A stretch of 38,877 nt of DNA from Pandoraea sp. ASV26 (GTDB lineage Bacteria > Pseudomonadota > Gammaproteobacteria > Burkholderiales > Burkholderiaceae), in assembly GCF_016428915.1 (NCBI RefSeq), contig NZ_JAELTP010000053.1, positions 1-38,877 of the forward strand. Direction: 5' to 3'. How positions within the stretch are numbered: the stretch's first letter is position 1; every line of letters starts with the position of its first letter. Both the position numbers and the translations under genes were made by a program. Shown here in pieces: positions 24,493 through 33,228 of the stretch. The notes under the pieces were generated by a model, which did not search any database, was not told the origin of the DNA, and saw only the letters and a program-made list of their open reading frames with translations.

Positions 24493-25572
24493 TCAGAACG
24501 TGTGCTGAATGCCCAGCATCGTGCCGAACTGATTGCTGCCCGTGACGACCGAGCCGCCGGCGGCAATCGCCACCGCGCCGTTCTGGCTGTTCGCCACCCA
24601 GCCGGCCATGCCGTACAACGACGTGCGCTTCGAGAGCGAGTACGTGGCGCGGCCGATGAGCATCGTGGCGTTGGCGCGGCTCTGCAACTGATAACGAATG
24701 GCCTGCGCGTCGAACGCCCAGGTGATCGTCGGCAGATAGGTGAAGCCGATGAAGTAGATGTCCGAGCGCAGCGATGCGGCGTCGGCGCTCACGTTGCGGT
24801 GAATCCAGCCGCCGCCCACGCGACCCGTCGACCACTTGTAGTACGCGTTGATGATCGCGTGCGAGTCGGTGTACTTCGCGCTGGTCAGCGGGGCTGCGGC
24901 GCCCGTGTTGCCGCGCATCTGGTCATACGACGCCGAAATGCCGAAGTTCTCGTAGTCGTAGCCGAGCAGACCGGTGAACTGCTTACATGCCTGATAGTTG
25001 CCCGCCACGTTACCCGCGCAATTCGTGGCAGACGGGCCGCCCGCGGCCGAGCCGTCGCGCCCGAAGCTGTACGTTGCGCCGACGGTCAGGCCGGAGAACT
25101 TGCCCATGTAGCCGATGGCGCTGTCGCTACGCGCATTGGCAATGTACGGATCGATACTGGCCAGCGAGAAGATCGACGGTCCGATCACGTCGGCGTTGCC
25201 CGTGACGTAGAACGTCATGTTGTTCTGACGGCCGATGAGCAACGTGCCCCAGGAGCTCGACAGGCCCACGTTCGCCTGACGGCCGAACAGACGTCCGCCG
25301 TAGTTCAGACCGCCCGTGCCCGGCTGGAAGCCGTTTTCCAACGTGAAGACGGCCTTCAGACCACCGCCCAGATCTTCAACGCCCTTGAAGCCGAAGCGCG
25401 ACGGCACCTTGCCCGTGAGCGTCGGTTCGCCGACGAAGCTGCCGCCCCCGGCAGCGTTGTTGTAGTAAGCGACACCGGTATCGATGATCCCGTACAGCGT
25501 CACGTTGCTTTGTGCCTGAGCCAGACCTGCGCCCAGCATCAAGCCTGCGGCCAATGCGTGTTTCACTTTCAC
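24493..25572 (-). CDS. Gram-negative general porin (OmpC/Omp38-type)
   Basis: This is 359 aa from GTG at 25572, with AAGGGG 6 bases upstream; an ATG at 25599 would add nine residues before the signal peptide. The signal (KHALAAGLMLGAGLAQA) is followed by the mature start QSNVTLYGIIDTGVAYY, classical for betaproteobacterial trimeric porins. The N-terminal SRFGFKGVEDLGGGLKAVFTLENGF block, YGRQ-like GRLFGRQANVGL, the PSI loop 3 constriction region and the C-terminal aromatic ending GIQHTF recognised by the Bam machinery are all present. Because it lies at the end of the aromatic-catabolic run, it may admit the aromatic substrate; it has a 249-base upstream gap (25573-25821) and could have its own promoter. 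Confidence 0.92.
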   Translation of the reverse strand: MKVKHALAAGLMLGAGLAQAQSNVTLYGIIDTGVAYYNNAAGGGSFVGEPTLTGKVPSRFGFKGVEDLGGGLKAVFTLENGFQPGTGGLNYGGRLFGRQANVGLSSSWGTLLIGRQNNMTFYVTGNADVIGPSIFSLASIDPYIANARSDSAIGYMGKFSGLTVGATYSFGRDGSAAGGPSATNCAGNVAGNYQACKQFTGLLGYDYENFGISASYDQMRGNTGAAAPLTSAKYTDSHAIINAYYKWSTGRVGGGWIHRNVSADAASLRSDIYFIGFTYLPTITWAFDAQAIRYQLQSRANATMLIGRATYSLSKRTSLYGMAGWVANSQNGAVAIAAGGSVVTGSNQFGTMLGIQHTF

Positions 25573-25821
25573 TTCTGTCCCCTTGTTTTTGAAATACACA
25601 GCTAAGAGGGTCTGCTCGCCCTCACCACTTCAACCTCCGGACCGGCGGCAGTGTCACCGGCCCAGCCTTCTTCAAGACGGCGCGTCGGCCGGCTCAGGTA
25701 CTGCCCCTTTCACTACCCTCACCGCCCCTGTTGCCTTGTCGGGTGATCGCTGCCGCCTCCTGAACCGTTTTCGGCATCGATCCCCGCATTTTTTGGCGCG
25801 ACGTGGGGTGCTGTTTTTGCC

Positions 25822-26283
25822 TCACGCCTCGCGGATGAAAGTGAAACGCGCTTCCCGGCGGGCAATGCGCCAGCCCTGCGCGGTGCGCACAAACGTGTCT
25901 TCGAATTCCCCCATGACCTGACGGCCCTGCGCCACACGTCCGAACGGGCCCGGCGTGTCTTGCGCCGATCCGCTCCAGAGCAGCACCGTGCTGCTGCCGA
26001 TCGCACTCGTCGGCGAGGTCACGTCGATCAGCACATTGCCGACGAGATGCCGCGTGAGCCGATCGGCCGGACGGTCGGCATAAGCCGCGGCGATGGCGGC
26101 CGGCCCGACGAGCGTGTCGCCGTTGGGACGCACGAGCACCCCCTGCTCGGCAAATAGCGCGGCGAGTCCGTGCGGATCGCGCCGGTCGTTGCAAGCCACG
26201 AAGCGCATCACGAGGTCGTGACACGCCTGCTTGGCGATGAGCGCGTCGAGCGTCATGTCCTGATGAACGGTGTCGTGGGTCAT
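25822..26283 (-). CDS. SnoaL-like/NTF2-fold protein
   Basis: This is 153 aa from ATG at 26283, overlapping the hydrolase stop as ATGA. It has the SnoaL_4/NTF2 layout: N-terminal helix ALIAKQACHDLVMRFVACNDRRDPHGLAALFAEQGVL, the GPAAIAAAY segment, HLVGNVLIDV strand and the C-terminal GEFEDTFVRTAQGWRIARREARF sheet pair. Such domains act as small-molecule isomerases, cyclases, dehydratases or simply ligand-binding parts. Its tight coupling to the hydrolase and galD suggests a job on an intermediate of the aromatic pathway, but no reaction can be assigned. Confidence 0.8.
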   Translation of the reverse strand: MTHDTVHQDMTLDALIAKQACHDLVMRFVACNDRRDPHGLAALFAEQGVLVRPNGDTLVGPAAIAAAYADRPADRLTRHLVGNVLIDVTSPTSAIGSSTVLLWSGSAQDTPGPFGRVAQGRQVMGEFEDTFVRTAQGWRIARREARFTFIREA

Positions 26284-27071
26284 GCCGGTCGCACCTGTGG
26301 TTGCGTCTGTGGTTGCGTCTGTGGTTGCGTCTGCGATGGGGTTGCGGAAGACGCCGGGCGCGCAAGCCACGCCTCGATGGCATCGGCCACGTGTTGCGGA
26401 CGCTCCATCGGACTCATATGACCGCTGTGCTCGATCACGCTCAACACCGCGTCCGGTATCAGGCCGGCCATGATTTCGTGACGCGCGAGCGGGCTCCACG
26501 TGTCCTGGCGTCCGCACAGCACGAGCGTCGGACAGCGCACCTCGCTCAACAGCGATGTCGCGTCGGGGCGGCCGAGCAGCGCATGAATCTGCGCGGCGAA
26601 CTGATCCGGATGACTGCGCTCGATCATGTCGAGAATCGCGTCGAACAGCGGCGTGCCGATCTGGTCCGGATGCACCATGCCGGTCGCCCACACCTGGCCC
26701 ATGGCACGCATGCCGGCTTCACGCGCGCGCGCGAGCAACGCCATTCGCCCGCTTCGCTCCTTCTCTGCGGCCTCGCCCTCGGGCAACGCCTGATAGCCGG
26801 TGTCGAGCAGTGCGAGATGCGTCACGCGATGCGGTGCGCGACGCACGACTTCGAGCGCCACGCGCCCGCCCATCGAATGCCCGGCGAGCGCGAAGCGCGG
26901 CTCGGGCGTGCTCGCGAGCACGTGATCGGCCATCGCCTCGATGGTGTCGAGCGCGCCCCACGCGGGAACGCGGCAATCGTATTGCGGCAGCAGCGTTGCG
27001 GTGGCGGCCCATGCCACCTGGTCGCAAAGCAAGCCGGGAAGCATGAGCAACGGGGGACGTTCGGTGCTCAT
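26280..27071 (-). CDS. Alpha/beta hydrolase
   Basis: This is 263 aa from ATG at 27071 (MSTERPPLLMLPG), overlapping the galD stop as ATGA. Catalytic triad candidates: Ser in GHSMGG (about residue 84), Asp in CGRQDTWSP, and His in EHSGHMSPMERP. The fold matches PcaD/MhpC-like hydrolases. The C-terminus ends in a (Thr-Gln-Pro-Gln)3 tail encoded by an exact 12-bp tandem repeat. It might hydrolyse an ester (such as a gallate ester), a lactone or a thioester in the pathway; this is inference. Confidence 0.85.
   Translation of the reverse strand: MSTERPPLLMLPGLLCDQVAWAATATLLPQYDCRVPAWGALDTIEAMADHVLASTPEPRFALAGHSMGGRVALEVVRRAPHRVTHLALLDTGYQALPEGEAAEKERSGRMALLARAREAGMRAMGQVWATGMVHPDQIGTPLFDAILDMIERSHPDQFAAQIHALLGRPDATSLLSEVRCPTLVLCGRQDTWSPLARHEIMAGLIPDAVLSVIEHSGHMSPMERPQHVADAIEAWLARPASSATPSQTQPQTQPQTQPQVRPA
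26296..26331. repeat. 12-bp tandem repeat at the hydrolase 3' end
   Basis: TGTGGTTGCGTC is repeated exactly three times (26296, 26308, 26320), encoding a repeating TQPQ tetrapeptide at the C-terminus of the hydrolase, about 12 bases before its stop. Changes in copy number would stay in frame. Confidence 0.9.
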
Positions 27072-28186
27072 GACTTCCCTCCCTGCGCCCAGACTCGAGC
27101 GGGTATGCAAACCTCGCCGTCGAACAACCATCGCGCGGTGCGCAGCAGGCCCGCCCCCGTGACATCGGGCGCGCCGTCGGCACCGGTGCCGAGCACCAGA
27201 CGCACGGTGAATTCACCGGTCGGATGTTCGATCGCGAGCAGCGGCGCGGCACCGTCCGGCACCACCGCCATGTCATGGCACACAGTGCCCGGCAGTGCCG
27301 CAGCGGTGGCCACACTAACCGCCGCCAGCACGCCGATGGACGAGTGGCAACGGTGCGGAATGAAGCAACGCGTGGCAAGTGCGCCGCCGGCCTGCGGCGA
27401 TGCCACGAGACACATCTTGGGCACCGTGCGCGAGCGCACGTCACCGAGATTCATGCGCGGACCGACGGCCAGACGAATCGCCTCGATCTTCTCGCGCATG
27501 TCCTGAAACGCCGCGTCCGCCTCGAGCTGTTCGCAGGACTCCGCGCCGGTACACCCCAGGTCTGCCGCGCGCATGAGCACGAGCGGCATACCGTTGTCGA
27601 TGCACGTCACCGTGACACCTTCCACGACATCCTGACGTTGTCCGGTCGGGAACAGCGCACCGCAGGACGAGCCGGCGGTATCGCGGAACATCAACGGCAC
27701 CGGCGCCGCCGTTCCCGGCACACCGTCGATAGCGACGTCGCCGTCGTACGTCACGACGCCGTCGGGGGTCTGCACGGTGGCAACGGCCACCTGCCCCGTG
27801 TTGACCATGTGAATGCCGACCTCAGTCACGTCGCGACCGGCCGCGACGAGCCCCCGCTCGATCGCAAACGGCCCCACCCCGGCGAGGAGGTTGCCGCAGT
27901 TCTGTCCGTAGTCGACACGCGCTTCGTCGACCACGACCTGTGCAAAGAGGTAATCGACGTCGGCATCGGGTCGCGTGGCGCGCGACACGATGGCGACCTT
28001 GCTCGTGAGCGGATTCGCACCGCCCATGCCGTCGATCTGACGCGCATCGGGCGAGCCCATGGCGGCGAGCAGTACGGCGTCGCGCGTGGCGGCGTCCGCT
28101 GGCAGATCGTCGGCGAGGAAGTACAACCCCTTGGAGGTGCCTCCGCGCATGACGGCAGCGCGAATACGCGTTTGGGAATGCATCAT
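27068..28186 (-). CDS. galD: 4-oxalomesaconate tautomerase GalD (PrpF family)
   Basis: This is 372 aa from ATG at 28186. A PrpF/DapF-like fold with MRGGTSKGLYF at the N-terminus, ARQIDGMGGANPLTSKVAI, DYGQNCGNLLAGVGPFA with its active-site Cys region, and CIDNGMPLVLM and HRCHSSIGVLAAVSVATA downstream. The family isomerises keto and enol or E/Z forms of small polycarboxylates; GalD converts 4-oxalomesaconate tautomers in gallate degradation, and LigU does a related step in protocatechuate 4,5-cleavage. Neighbours galC and galB support the assignment. The weak ribosome-binding site and 19-base gap follow galC; it overlaps the hydrolase by ATGA. Confidence 0.9.
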   Translation of the reverse strand: MMHSQTRIRAAVMRGGTSKGLYFLADDLPADAATRDAVLLAAMGSPDARQIDGMGGANPLTSKVAIVSRATRPDADVDYLFAQVVVDEARVDYGQNCGNLLAGVGPFAIERGLVAAGRDVTEVGIHMVNTGQVAVATVQTPDGVVTYDGDVAIDGVPGTAAPVPLMFRDTAGSSCGALFPTGQRQDVVEGVTVTCIDNGMPLVLMRAADLGCTGAESCEQLEADAAFQDMREKIEAIRLAVGPRMNLGDVRSRTVPKMCLVASPQAGGALATRCFIPHRCHSSIGVLAAVSVATAAALPGTVCHDMAVVPDGAAPLLAIEHPTGEFTVRLVLGTGADGAPDVTGAGLLRTARWLFDGEVCIPARVWAQGGKS

Positions 28187-28205
28187 GTCGCTCAAGTCGC
28201 CGTCC

Positions 28206-28910
28206 TCACTCGCCTTGCAACTCGTCGAGCGAGTCGACGTAGCGCAAGCCCTTCGCGGCAAGACGCTCGCGCATCTTGTAATAGTCCAGCCCCAGCGTGC
28301 CGCCCGCGAGCACGCCGCGCTTGTAAGCTTCGTCGGCTCCGCGTGCCGCCGCGGCCTTGGCAACGGCCTGCGCCGTCGCGAACGGCACCACGACCACACC
28401 GTCGTCATCCGCCACGATCACGTCGCCCGGGTTCACGATCTGATTGGCGCAGACGACCGGCACGTTCACCGAGCCGAGCGTCTCCTTGACCGTGCCTTGC
28501 GACGAGATCGCCTTCGACCACACCGGGAAGCGCATCTCGGTGAGCGTGCCGATGTCGCGACACCCAGCGTCGATGACGAGCCCGGCCACGCCGCGCGCTT
28601 TCATCGACGTGGCGAGCAGATCGCCGAAGTAGCCGTCATCGCAAGGCGACGTCACGCCGACCACCACGATGTCGCCCGGCTGCGCTTGCTCGACCGCAAC
28701 GTGCAGCATCCAGTTATCGGAGGGCGGTGCGAGCACCGTCACGGCGCTGCCTGCGACAGCCGCACCCGCGTAGATCGGACGCAGGTAGGTGGCCATCAGG
28801 CCGAGGCGGCTTTGCGCCTCGTGCACGGTCGCGCTGCCTGCGCTGCGCAGAATGTCGAGCGTGGCGGCATCGACACGGGGAATCTGACGAACGACGACAC
28901 CGCGAATCAT
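28206..28910 (-). CDS. galC: 4-carboxy-4-hydroxy-2-oxoadipate aldolase GalC
   Basis: This is 234 aa from ATG at 28910 ([10 protein letters not shown]), overlapping the galB stop as ATGA and with GGAG about 12 bases upstream. It belongs to the RraA-like/class II pyruvate aldolase family: [15 protein letters not shown], the substrate-binding [43 protein letters not shown] block and [17 protein letters not shown]. It needs a divalent metal and splits the substrate into pyruvate and oxaloacetate, the last step of gallate and protocatechuate 4,5 pathways. Confidence 0.93.
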   Translation of the reverse strand: MIRGVVVRQIPRVDAATLDILRSAGSATVHEAQSRLGLMATYLRPIYAGAAVAGSAVTVLAPPSDNWMLHVAVEQAQPGDIVVVGVTSPCDDGYFGDLLATSMKARGVAGLVIDAGCRDIGTLTEMRFPVWSKAISSQGTVKETLGSVNVPVVCANQIVNPGDVIVADDDGVVVVPFATAQAVAKAAAARGADEAYKRGVLAGGTLGLDYYKMRERLAAKGLRYVDSLDELQGE

Positions 28911-29662
28911 GACAGTTGCTCCGTGACGACCGGCGTGAGACGCATCAGCCCTTCCGCGTACTTGATGTCGCGCGCGGCCGTGATACCGATGTTGCGTTTG
29001 GCTTGCACGCCGCGTTGCAATGCCACGCGCGTGTAGTAATCCCACAGGTGTTCCTGACCGGCCATGCACTCGATGGCGGCGCGCTTCTTGTCCCACACCG
29101 GCGTGATGTCGACGAAGGTGTTCGGAATCCATTCGCACTGCTCGGTCTGGTGCGGCTCGAACGCGAGCACGGCCGGCGCGCCGATGATCTTCTCGCCCGG
29201 CTTGTGGCCTTCCGCCTGGGCAATCACGCGCGCTTCCTGCGTGACGTGCATGGCCAGCGGGTGATCGAAGTTGTACGGGTCCTTCTCCGAGTGACTCAGC
29301 ACGAACGACGGCTGCACATCACGGTAGATGTCGACAAGGCGGAACAGCGTCTCGTCGGACACGCGCATCGGGTAGTCGCCGATATCGAGGAATTCGATCT
29401 CCGCGCCGAGAATGTCGGCCGCCCGTTGCGCTTCGTCACGACGCGCAGCCTTGACCTTCGCTTCGGTCATCTCGGCACCCTTGCGCCAGAGCTTGGCCGA
29501 TTCGCCCCGCTCGCCGAACGACAGGCAGACGACCTTCATGCGATAGCCCTGGGCCACGTGCGTGGCAATCGTGCCGGCGGCACGCCAGACGAAATCCGCC
29601 GAATGGGCGCTGACGACGAGGCCCGCCAGGCCCGGGGATGAGGTGTTCTGTGATGTGCTCAT
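28907..29662 (-). CDS. galB: 4-oxalomesaconate hydratase GalB (PIG-L family)
   Basis: This is 251 aa. A LmbE/PIG-L zinc-dependent fold: [16 protein letters not shown] near the N-terminus (in place of the AHPDD motif of deacetylases), [10 protein letters not shown], the [12 protein letters not shown] metal-binding block and the C-terminal RRNIG-type segment. GalB of Pseudomonas putida has this unusual architecture and hydrates 4-oxalomesaconate to 4-carboxy-4-hydroxy-2-oxoadipate, whereas LigJ of sphingomonads is an amidohydrolase; the gene is thus of the gallate type. It is separated from livF by an 81-base gap with short repeats. Confidence 0.9.
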   Translation of the reverse strand: MSTSQNTSSPGLAGLVVSAHSADFVWRAAGTIATHVAQGYRMKVVCLSFGERGESAKLWRKGAEMTEAKVKAARRDEAQRAADILGAEIEFLDIGDYPMRVSDETLFRLVDIYRDVQPSFVLSHSEKDPYNFDHPLAMHVTQEARVIAQAEGHKPGEKIIGAPAVLAFEPHQTEQCEWIPNTFVDITPVWDKKRAAIECMAGQEHLWDYYTRVALQRGVQAKRNIGITAARDIKYAEGLMRLTPVVTEQLS

Positions 29663-29691
29663 GTGATTGACGTCAATACGTGTTGTGCGCT

Positions 29692-29749
29692 GCCTGTTCA
29701 GGCGGGTTCAAACGGTTCAGGCCATGCAGACGATTCGGGCCGTTCAGGC
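29692..29749. repeat. GTTCAGGC repeats between livF and galB
   Basis: GTTCAGGC occurs at 29696-29703, 29715-29722 and 29742-29749; the last includes the livF stop codon. A related GGTTCAAAC lies at 29706. The first copy is part of a palindrome GCCTG-TT-CAGGC (29692-29703). They could form alternative hairpins in the livF-galB message. Confidence 0.6.
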
Positions 29750-30490
29750 GCTTTCCAGTCCGACCAGCGTGGCGAGCAATTCCGGCGACGCCGCGAGTTC
29801 ACTGCTGCGCCCCGCCCAGACCTCGCGGCCCCGGTCGAGCACCAGCGCCCGGTCGGTCAGTTCCAGCCCCAGTTCCGCGTGCTGCTCCACGAGCACCACG
29901 CCCATGCCGCCGTTGGCGCGCAGCTTCCAGAAGGCATCGACCAGTTGATCGACGATCACCGGCGCGAGCCCTTCGAACGGCTCGTCGAACAGAATCACGC
30001 GGGGATTGCCGATCAGCGCACGGCCGATGGCGAGCATCTGCTGCTCACCGCCCGAGAGCTGGTTGCCAAGGTTGCGACGCCGCTCGTGCAATCGCGGAAA
30101 CAGGTCGTAGACGCGATCGAGCGTCCAGTCGTTGCTGCCGACGCTACCTTTACCGCTTGCGTTGCCATTGCCCATCGCCGAGACCTGAAGGTTCTCTTCG
30201 ACGGAGAGCGACTTGAAGATCTCACGCTCCTGCGGCACCAGCGCCAGACCGGCGCGCGCCCGCTTGTAGGCAGGCCACGACGAGATGTCGTCGTCGCAAT
30301 AACGCACCACGCCGCCGTGGCGCGTGGTCAGTCCCAGCAGGCTGAGCAGCAACGTGCTCTTGCCCACGCCGTTGCGACCGAGAATGGCGACGGCTTCTCC
30401 CGCCCCCAAACGCAGGCTCAGGTCTTCGAGCACGATGGTCTCGCCATACCCGGCACTGAGTCCGCCGGCTTCGAGCAGAATGTCAGTCAT
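29744..30490 (-). CDS. livF: Branched-chain-type ABC transporter ATP-binding protein LivF
   Basis: This is 248 aa. Walker A GRNGVGKST, the LivF-specific LVPQEREIFKSLSVEENL, signature LSGGEQQM, Walker B VILFDEPFEGLAP and the VEQH switch. It has an extra Gly/Ser/Asn-rich insertion (GNGNASGKGSVGSND) between the Q-loop and signature. Together with LivG it powers uptake. The ATG overlaps the livG end by 8 bases. Confidence 0.92.
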   Translation of the reverse strand: MTDILLEAGGLSAGYGETIVLEDLSLRLGAGEAVAILGRNGVGKSTLLLSLLGLTTRHGGVVRYCDDDISSWPAYKRARAGLALVPQEREIFKSLSVEENLQVSAMGNGNASGKGSVGSNDWTLDRVYDLFPRLHERRRNLGNQLSGGEQQMLAIGRALIGNPRVILFDEPFEGLAPVIVDQLVDAFWKLRANGGMGVVLVEQHAELGLELTDRALVLDRGREVWAGRSSELAASPELLATLVGLESA

Positions 30491-31235
30491 GATGGCGACG
30501 CCCCAGATAAATGTCGCGCACGCGCGGATCGCTGCGCACTTCGTCCTTCTCGCCTTCCATGAGCACCGCGCCTTCGACCAGCACCGTAATGCGGCGCGCG
30601 AAGCGGAAGACCAGATCCATGTCGTGTTCGATGACCATCACCGCCACGTCCGCAGGCAGGCGTTCGAGCAGTTCAAACAGCTTGCGTCCCTGTCCCGACG
30701 GCACACCGGCGACCGGTTCGTCGAGCAGCAGCACCTTGGGGTCGAGCGCAAGCCCGAGGGCGATCTCCACCTGACGGCGCTGGCCGTACGCCAACTCGTT
30801 GATGCGCTTGCCCGCGAGGTCGAGCATGCCCAACTCGCGCAAACGCTCTGCCGCTTCCTCCACCACCGCCGGGCGGCTCGCGAGCGGCTTGCCGATGCGC
30901 CCGTCGAGATTGCGACGCGACGTGAGCGCAAGCCCCAAGTTCTCGGCAACGGTGAGCGTGTCGAACAACGTATTGAGCTGGAACGTGCGCGCCAGCCCGA
31001 GCTTCACGCGTTTGTGCGACGGCATCGACGTTACGTCCGTGCCGCCCACGCGCACCACACCGGCGTTCGGCTTGAGCACGCCCGTGAGCAAGTTCATCAA
31101 CGTGCTCTTGCCGGCGCCGTTCGGCCCGATCAACGCGTGTCGCGCACCGACCGGCAGCGACAGGGTGACGTTGCGGGTGACGTCCAACTGACCAAAGCGC
31201 TTGGACAGTCCTTGAATTTCGAGTGCAGCGCTCAC
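30483..31235 (-). CDS. livG: Branched-chain-type ABC transporter ATP-binding protein LivG
   Basis: This is 250 aa from GTG at 31235 (VSAALEIQGLSKRFG), which has GGAGG 8 bases upstream and overlaps the livM stop as GTGA. Walker A GPNGAGKST, LARTFQLNTLF Q-loop, the short ABC signature LAYGQRRQVEIA (YGQ in place of SGG, usual for LivG), Walker B LLLDEPVAGV, and EHD switch. The C-terminal MEGEKDEVRSDPRVRDIYLG is typical. Confidence 0.92.
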   Translation of the reverse strand: MSAALEIQGLSKRFGQLDVTRNVTLSLPVGARHALIGPNGAGKSTLMNLLTGVLKPNAGVVRVGGTDVTSMPSHKRVKLGLARTFQLNTLFDTLTVAENLGLALTSRRNLDGRIGKPLASRPAVVEEAAERLRELGMLDLAGKRINELAYGQRRQVEIALGLALDPKVLLLDEPVAGVPSGQGRKLFELLERLPADVAVMVIEHDMDLVFRFARRITVLVEGAVLMEGEKDEVRSDPRVRDIYLGRRHHD

Positions 31236-32305
31236 GGCGTCACCTCCTTGTCCGTGCTCGTTGCCTTGGCGTGATCGGTCTGCGGCGGCGTCGCCACCTG
31301 TTGAGAGCGACGCATGCGAACCGTCAGGCGATCCACCACACCGATCAGGCCATCGGGGGCGAAGCGCACCACCACGATCAGCAGCACGCCGAGTGCCGCG
31401 AGCCAGTTCGCAGGATCGAACGCCGCGATACGATCCGACAACACCATGAAGACGACCGCGCCGAGCACTGCGCCGTAAAGACGTCCGGTGCCGCCCAGCG
31501 CGAGCATCACGAGCACGTTGGCCGAGAGGGTGAACGACAGCGTGTCGAGCGCAACGATGTTGTTCACCTGTGCCGACAGTGCACCCGCAACACCCGCTAC
31601 GCCGGCGGCGAGGGTGTACAGCATCAGGCGGCGCAGGCCCACACGCACGCCAAGCAGCGACATGCGCATGGCGTTCTCGCGAATGCCCTGCACGGTCAGG
31701 CCGAACGGCGAGTTCACGAGGAACTGCGTGAACAGGTACACGACGAGCAGCACGGCCAGCGCATAGAGATAGGCCGTGTGGCCGTAGATATCGAACTCGA
31801 ACAGGCCGAGCACGGGAGCGATGGTGTAGCCGGTCAGGCCGTCGTCGCCCATCGTGATCGACTTCGCGACGTTGCCCGCCTCGTAGAGCAGCGTGGCGCA
31901 CGCCAGCGTGAGCATGATCTGCGTGAGCCCGCTCACCCGCAGCACGACAACGCCGGTGATGAGCCCGACGACGGCCGCGACCCCCGCGCCCACCACCAGT
32001 CCGAGCAGCGGATTGGGCGACACGTGCAGCGCGAAGAGTCCCGCCGCGTAGGCACCGCTACCGAAGAACGCCGCGTGCCCCAGCGTCTCGATACCGCAGT
32101 AGCCCTGCACGAGATCGAGCGAGAGCGCGAAGATGATCATGATCAGCACGCTCGTGGCGAGCGCGAGGTACAGATCGGCGAAGAAATACGTGGCGACGGC
32201 GGCGAGCAGCAGCACCGCGTCGAGCATGCCGAGGCGCTTGCGACGCAGTGCGGGCGCGACTTGCGCCGTACCAGCGACCGACGGCAGAGGATTGGTATGA
32301 GACAT
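31232..32305 (-). CDS. livM: Branched-chain-type ABC transporter permease LivM
   Basis: This is 357 aa from ATG at 32305, with GGAGGG upstream; a GTG two codons earlier is less likely. About nine membrane spans. LivM landmarks: ALSLDLVQGYCGIETLGHAAFFGSGAYAAG, and the EAA-like IRENAMRMSLLGVRVGLRRLMLYTLAAGVAGVAGAL. The C-terminus extends into a hydrophilic tail of about 45 residues. Confidence 0.92.
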   Translation of the reverse strand: MSHTNPLPSVAGTAQVAPALRRKRLGMLDAVLLLAAVATYFFADLYLALATSVLIMIIFALSLDLVQGYCGIETLGHAAFFGSGAYAAGLFALHVSPNPLLGLVVGAGVAAVVGLITGVVVLRVSGLTQIMLTLACATLLYEAGNVAKSITMGDDGLTGYTIAPVLGLFEFDIYGHTAYLYALAVLLVVYLFTQFLVNSPFGLTVQGIRENAMRMSLLGVRVGLRRLMLYTLAAGVAGVAGALSAQVNNIVALDTLSFTLSANVLVMLALGGTGRLYGAVLGAVVFMVLSDRIAAFDPANWLAALGVLLIVVVRFAPDGLIGVVDRLTVRMRRSQQVATPPQTDHAKATSTDKEVTP

Positions 32306-32318
32306 CGTCACCCTCCGC

Positions 32319-33191
32319 TCAGGCGCGGCCGACCAACCCTTGCGGGCGGATCAGCAAAATGGCCAGCACGGCCAGATAGATCATGAAGGCACCGAGTGCC
32401 GGCACGTAGTAGCGGCCGAGCGTGTCGATCAGCCCCAGCAGCAGCCCCGCGTAAAGCGAGCCGCGCAGACTGCCCAGCCCGCCGGCGGCCACCACGATCA
32501 GCACCAGCACCAGATACTTCAGGCCGTAGTACGGTTCGAGCGGCAGGATCTGGCTCGACAGCGCGCCGCCCAGTCCCGACAGACCGCAGCCGATGGCGAA
32601 CGTGATCGAGAACACGAGCGGCACGTCGATGCCGACGCAACGCGCCATGCGCGGGTTGTCGACCGCGGCGCGCAGCTTCGCACCGAACGGCGTACGCTCG
32701 AGCCCCCACCAGATGCCCAGGGCCACGACGGCGCTGCACACCAGCGCGAAGATGCGATAGACCGACACCGAGAACGCACCGAAGTCCCACGTGCCGCGCA
32801 GCCCCTGCGGCACCGGGATCGTTTGCAGCTCCGTCCCGGCGACATGCTTGGCAATCGCGCAGATGATGAACGCGAGCCCGATCGTCATGAGCAACTGCCC
32901 CAGACCGTTGGCCGTGTAGACCCAGCGATACAGCGTGCGTTCGAGCACGGCGCCGAGCACCATCGTGCCGATCACACCGACGAGCAGTGCGACGAAGAAA
33001 TCGAGCCCGGCACGCTGCATGGCCCACAAGGTGAAATAACCGCCGATCATTGCGAAGGCGGAGTGCGCGAGGTTAACCACGCGCATCACGCCCAGCGTGA
33101 CGGTGAGACCCACGGAGATGAGAAACAGCAACATCCCGTAGGCCACGCCGTCGATCGACAACGACAGGAAAGTGGCAAGCGATTGCGTCAT
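32319..33191 (-). CDS. livH: Branched-chain-type ABC transporter permease LivH
   Basis: This is 290 aa with about eight spans. The LivH opening GVAYGMLLFLISVGLTVTLGVMRVVNLAHSAFAMIGGYF and the cytoplasmic RTPFGAKLRAAVDNPRMARCVGIDV loop are diagnostic. It forms the channel with LivM. The livM start is 13 bases downstream and livK ends 37 bases upstream. Confidence 0.93.
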   Translation of the reverse strand: MTQSLATFLSLSIDGVAYGMLLFLISVGLTVTLGVMRVVNLAHSAFAMIGGYFTLWAMQRAGLDFFVALLVGVIGTMVLGAVLERTLYRWVYTANGLGQLLMTIGLAFIICAIAKHVAGTELQTIPVPQGLRGTWDFGAFSVSVYRIFALVCSAVVALGIWWGLERTPFGAKLRAAVDNPRMARCVGIDVPLVFSITFAIGCGLSGLGGALSSQILPLEPYYGLKYLVLVLIVVAAGGLGSLRGSLYAGLLLGLIDTLGRYYVPALGAFMIYLAVLAILLIRPQGLVGRA

Positions 33192-33228
33192 GACGAATTA
33201 CCGAACGAACTGAACAGCGACGCCTGCG

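Noticed and set aside
24163..24545. Several short frames in the porin-MFS gap
   Set aside because: They overlap the terminator and porin 3' end and show no domain or Shine-Dalgarno.
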